A DNA stretch of 64,000 bases. Source: Actinomycetes bacterium (GTDB lineage Bacteria; Actinomycetota; Actinomycetes; Actinomycetales; Dermatophilaceae). The stretch spans positions 1-64,000 of the forward strand of contig JAKOPT010000019.1 in NCBI GenBank assembly GCA_029778715.1, in the 5' to 3' direction. Position numbers and translations under genes: made by a program. The notes below the pieces were generated by a model. That model worked only from the letters and a program-made list of their open reading frames with translations, was not told the DNA's origin and made no database searches. Shown in pieces: positions 63,641 through 64,000 of the stretch. Each line of letters opens with the position of its first letter. The first letter of the stretch is position 1.

Positions 63641-64000
63641 TCAGCGCTTGACCGCGACGAGGAGCCCGTCACCGAGGGGGACGAGGACACTGAGCAGGCG
63701 CTCGTCCTCGCGAATCGACTTGCCGAGGTCGCGCAGGGTCGTGGTGTCGGTGTCCCGGGCCGCCGGGTCGGCGACCTTGTCCCCCCACAACATGTTGTCG
63801 ATGGCGAGCACCCCGCCGGGGCGCAGCAGGCGGACCGAGTGCTCGACGTACAAGGGGTAGTTCGCCTTGTCGGCGTCGATGAACACCAGGTCGTAGGCGC
63901 CGTCGCTCATCCGGGGCAGCACATCCGCGGCCCGGCCGGTGATGACCCGGGTGCGTTGGTGAGCGACACCGGCCGCGGCATAGGCCGCCTTCGCAGCCCG
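63641..64000 (-). CDS. O-methyltransferase family 3 (Rv1220c-like), partial at window edge
   Basis: The frame is open to the window end, so the N-terminal half lies outside. Visible: TRVITGRAADVLPRM, the motif YDLVFIDADKANYPLYVEHSVRLLRPGGVLAIDNMLWGDKVADP with the metal-binding Asp residues of catechol-O-methyltransferase-like enzymes, and RLLSVLVPLGDGLLVAVKR at the C-terminus. The track start (GTG 63922) is internal. M. tuberculosis Rv1220c lies at the corresponding place in the syntenic block. Confidence 0.9.
   Translation of the reverse strand, partial: RAAKAAYAAAGVAHQRTRVITGRAADVLPRMSDGAYDLVFIDADKANYPLYVEHSVRLLRPGGVLAIDNMLWGDKVADPAARDTDTTTLRDLGKSIREDERLLSVLVPLGDGLLVAVKR

Overview
The window is two unrelated pieces of DNA joined near position 2985. 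Bases 1-2985 are AT-richer, use A/T-ending codons, carry a perfect sigma70-type promoter and encode a gene tail, a lipoprotein and a TrbL/VirB6-like polytopic protein, a style that fits Candidatus Saccharibacteria (CPR). From about 2986 to the end the DNA is GC-rich and actinobacterial, most like Intrasporangiaceae/Dermatophilaceae: mshB, succinylase-type dapC/D/E, a DUF5709 and a DUF3117 protein, TAnnnT -10 boxes 6-7 nt before start codons (leaderless mRNAs), and chains of ATGA/GTGA gene overlaps. Two different genes are cut in mid-domain at the same point, so an assembly chimera is the simplest reading.

Layout. 2986-18486 is a putrescine/GABA locus: the start of a FAD amine oxidase, a class III aminotransferase and an Lrp regulator on the minus strand; then on the plus strand an aldehyde dehydrogenase, a PotDABC-type polyamine importer, an APC permease, a saccharopine-dehydrogenase-like protein, GabT, GabD and another class III aminotransferase. 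Together they could import putrescine and convert it to succinate. A perfect 15-bp palindrome in the divergent promoter is a candidate operator. 18583-29550 is accessory and decaying: a Phd/RelE pair with a dead relE, a secreted-protein gene split by an IS3-family and an ISL3-family element (the ISL3 with a perfect 8-bp target duplication), a frameshifted membrane-anchored protein with an ABC exporter trio, two MaoC-type dehydratases with murB, and a frameshifted AbiE-like pair.

29552-43000 is mostly minus strand: adenosine deaminase, a DUF5709 protein, tryptophanase, then (plus) malQ, and an overlapping run of a glutamine amidotransferase, a VIT-family transporter, a pterin dehydratase and a complete oligopeptide ABC transporter. 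43341-64000 holds a DUF4143 ATPase and then a block whose order recalls M. tuberculosis Rv1165-Rv1220: typA, an LpqW-like lipoprotein, mshB, fdxA, dapC, dapD, dapE, a DUF3117 protein and an O-methyltransferase, with a glycosyltransferase/methyltransferase/toroid/GNAT group, gltA and a large membrane protein inserted.

The most unusual signals are not genes. (1) The heptamer GTATGCC/GGCATAC occurs about 89 times (hand count) in the actinobacterial part, equally on both strands and in every reading frame, forcing rare codons, and is absent from the Saccharibacteria-like piece and both IS elements. (2) A 32-bp imperfect palindrome occurs three times, once inside malQ in frame and twice in tandem where it supplies the end of the neighbouring amidotransferase gene. 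(3) A dense run of palindromes, two of them mutually exclusive, lies between gltA and the next gene. No tRNA, rRNA or CRISPR array was seen.
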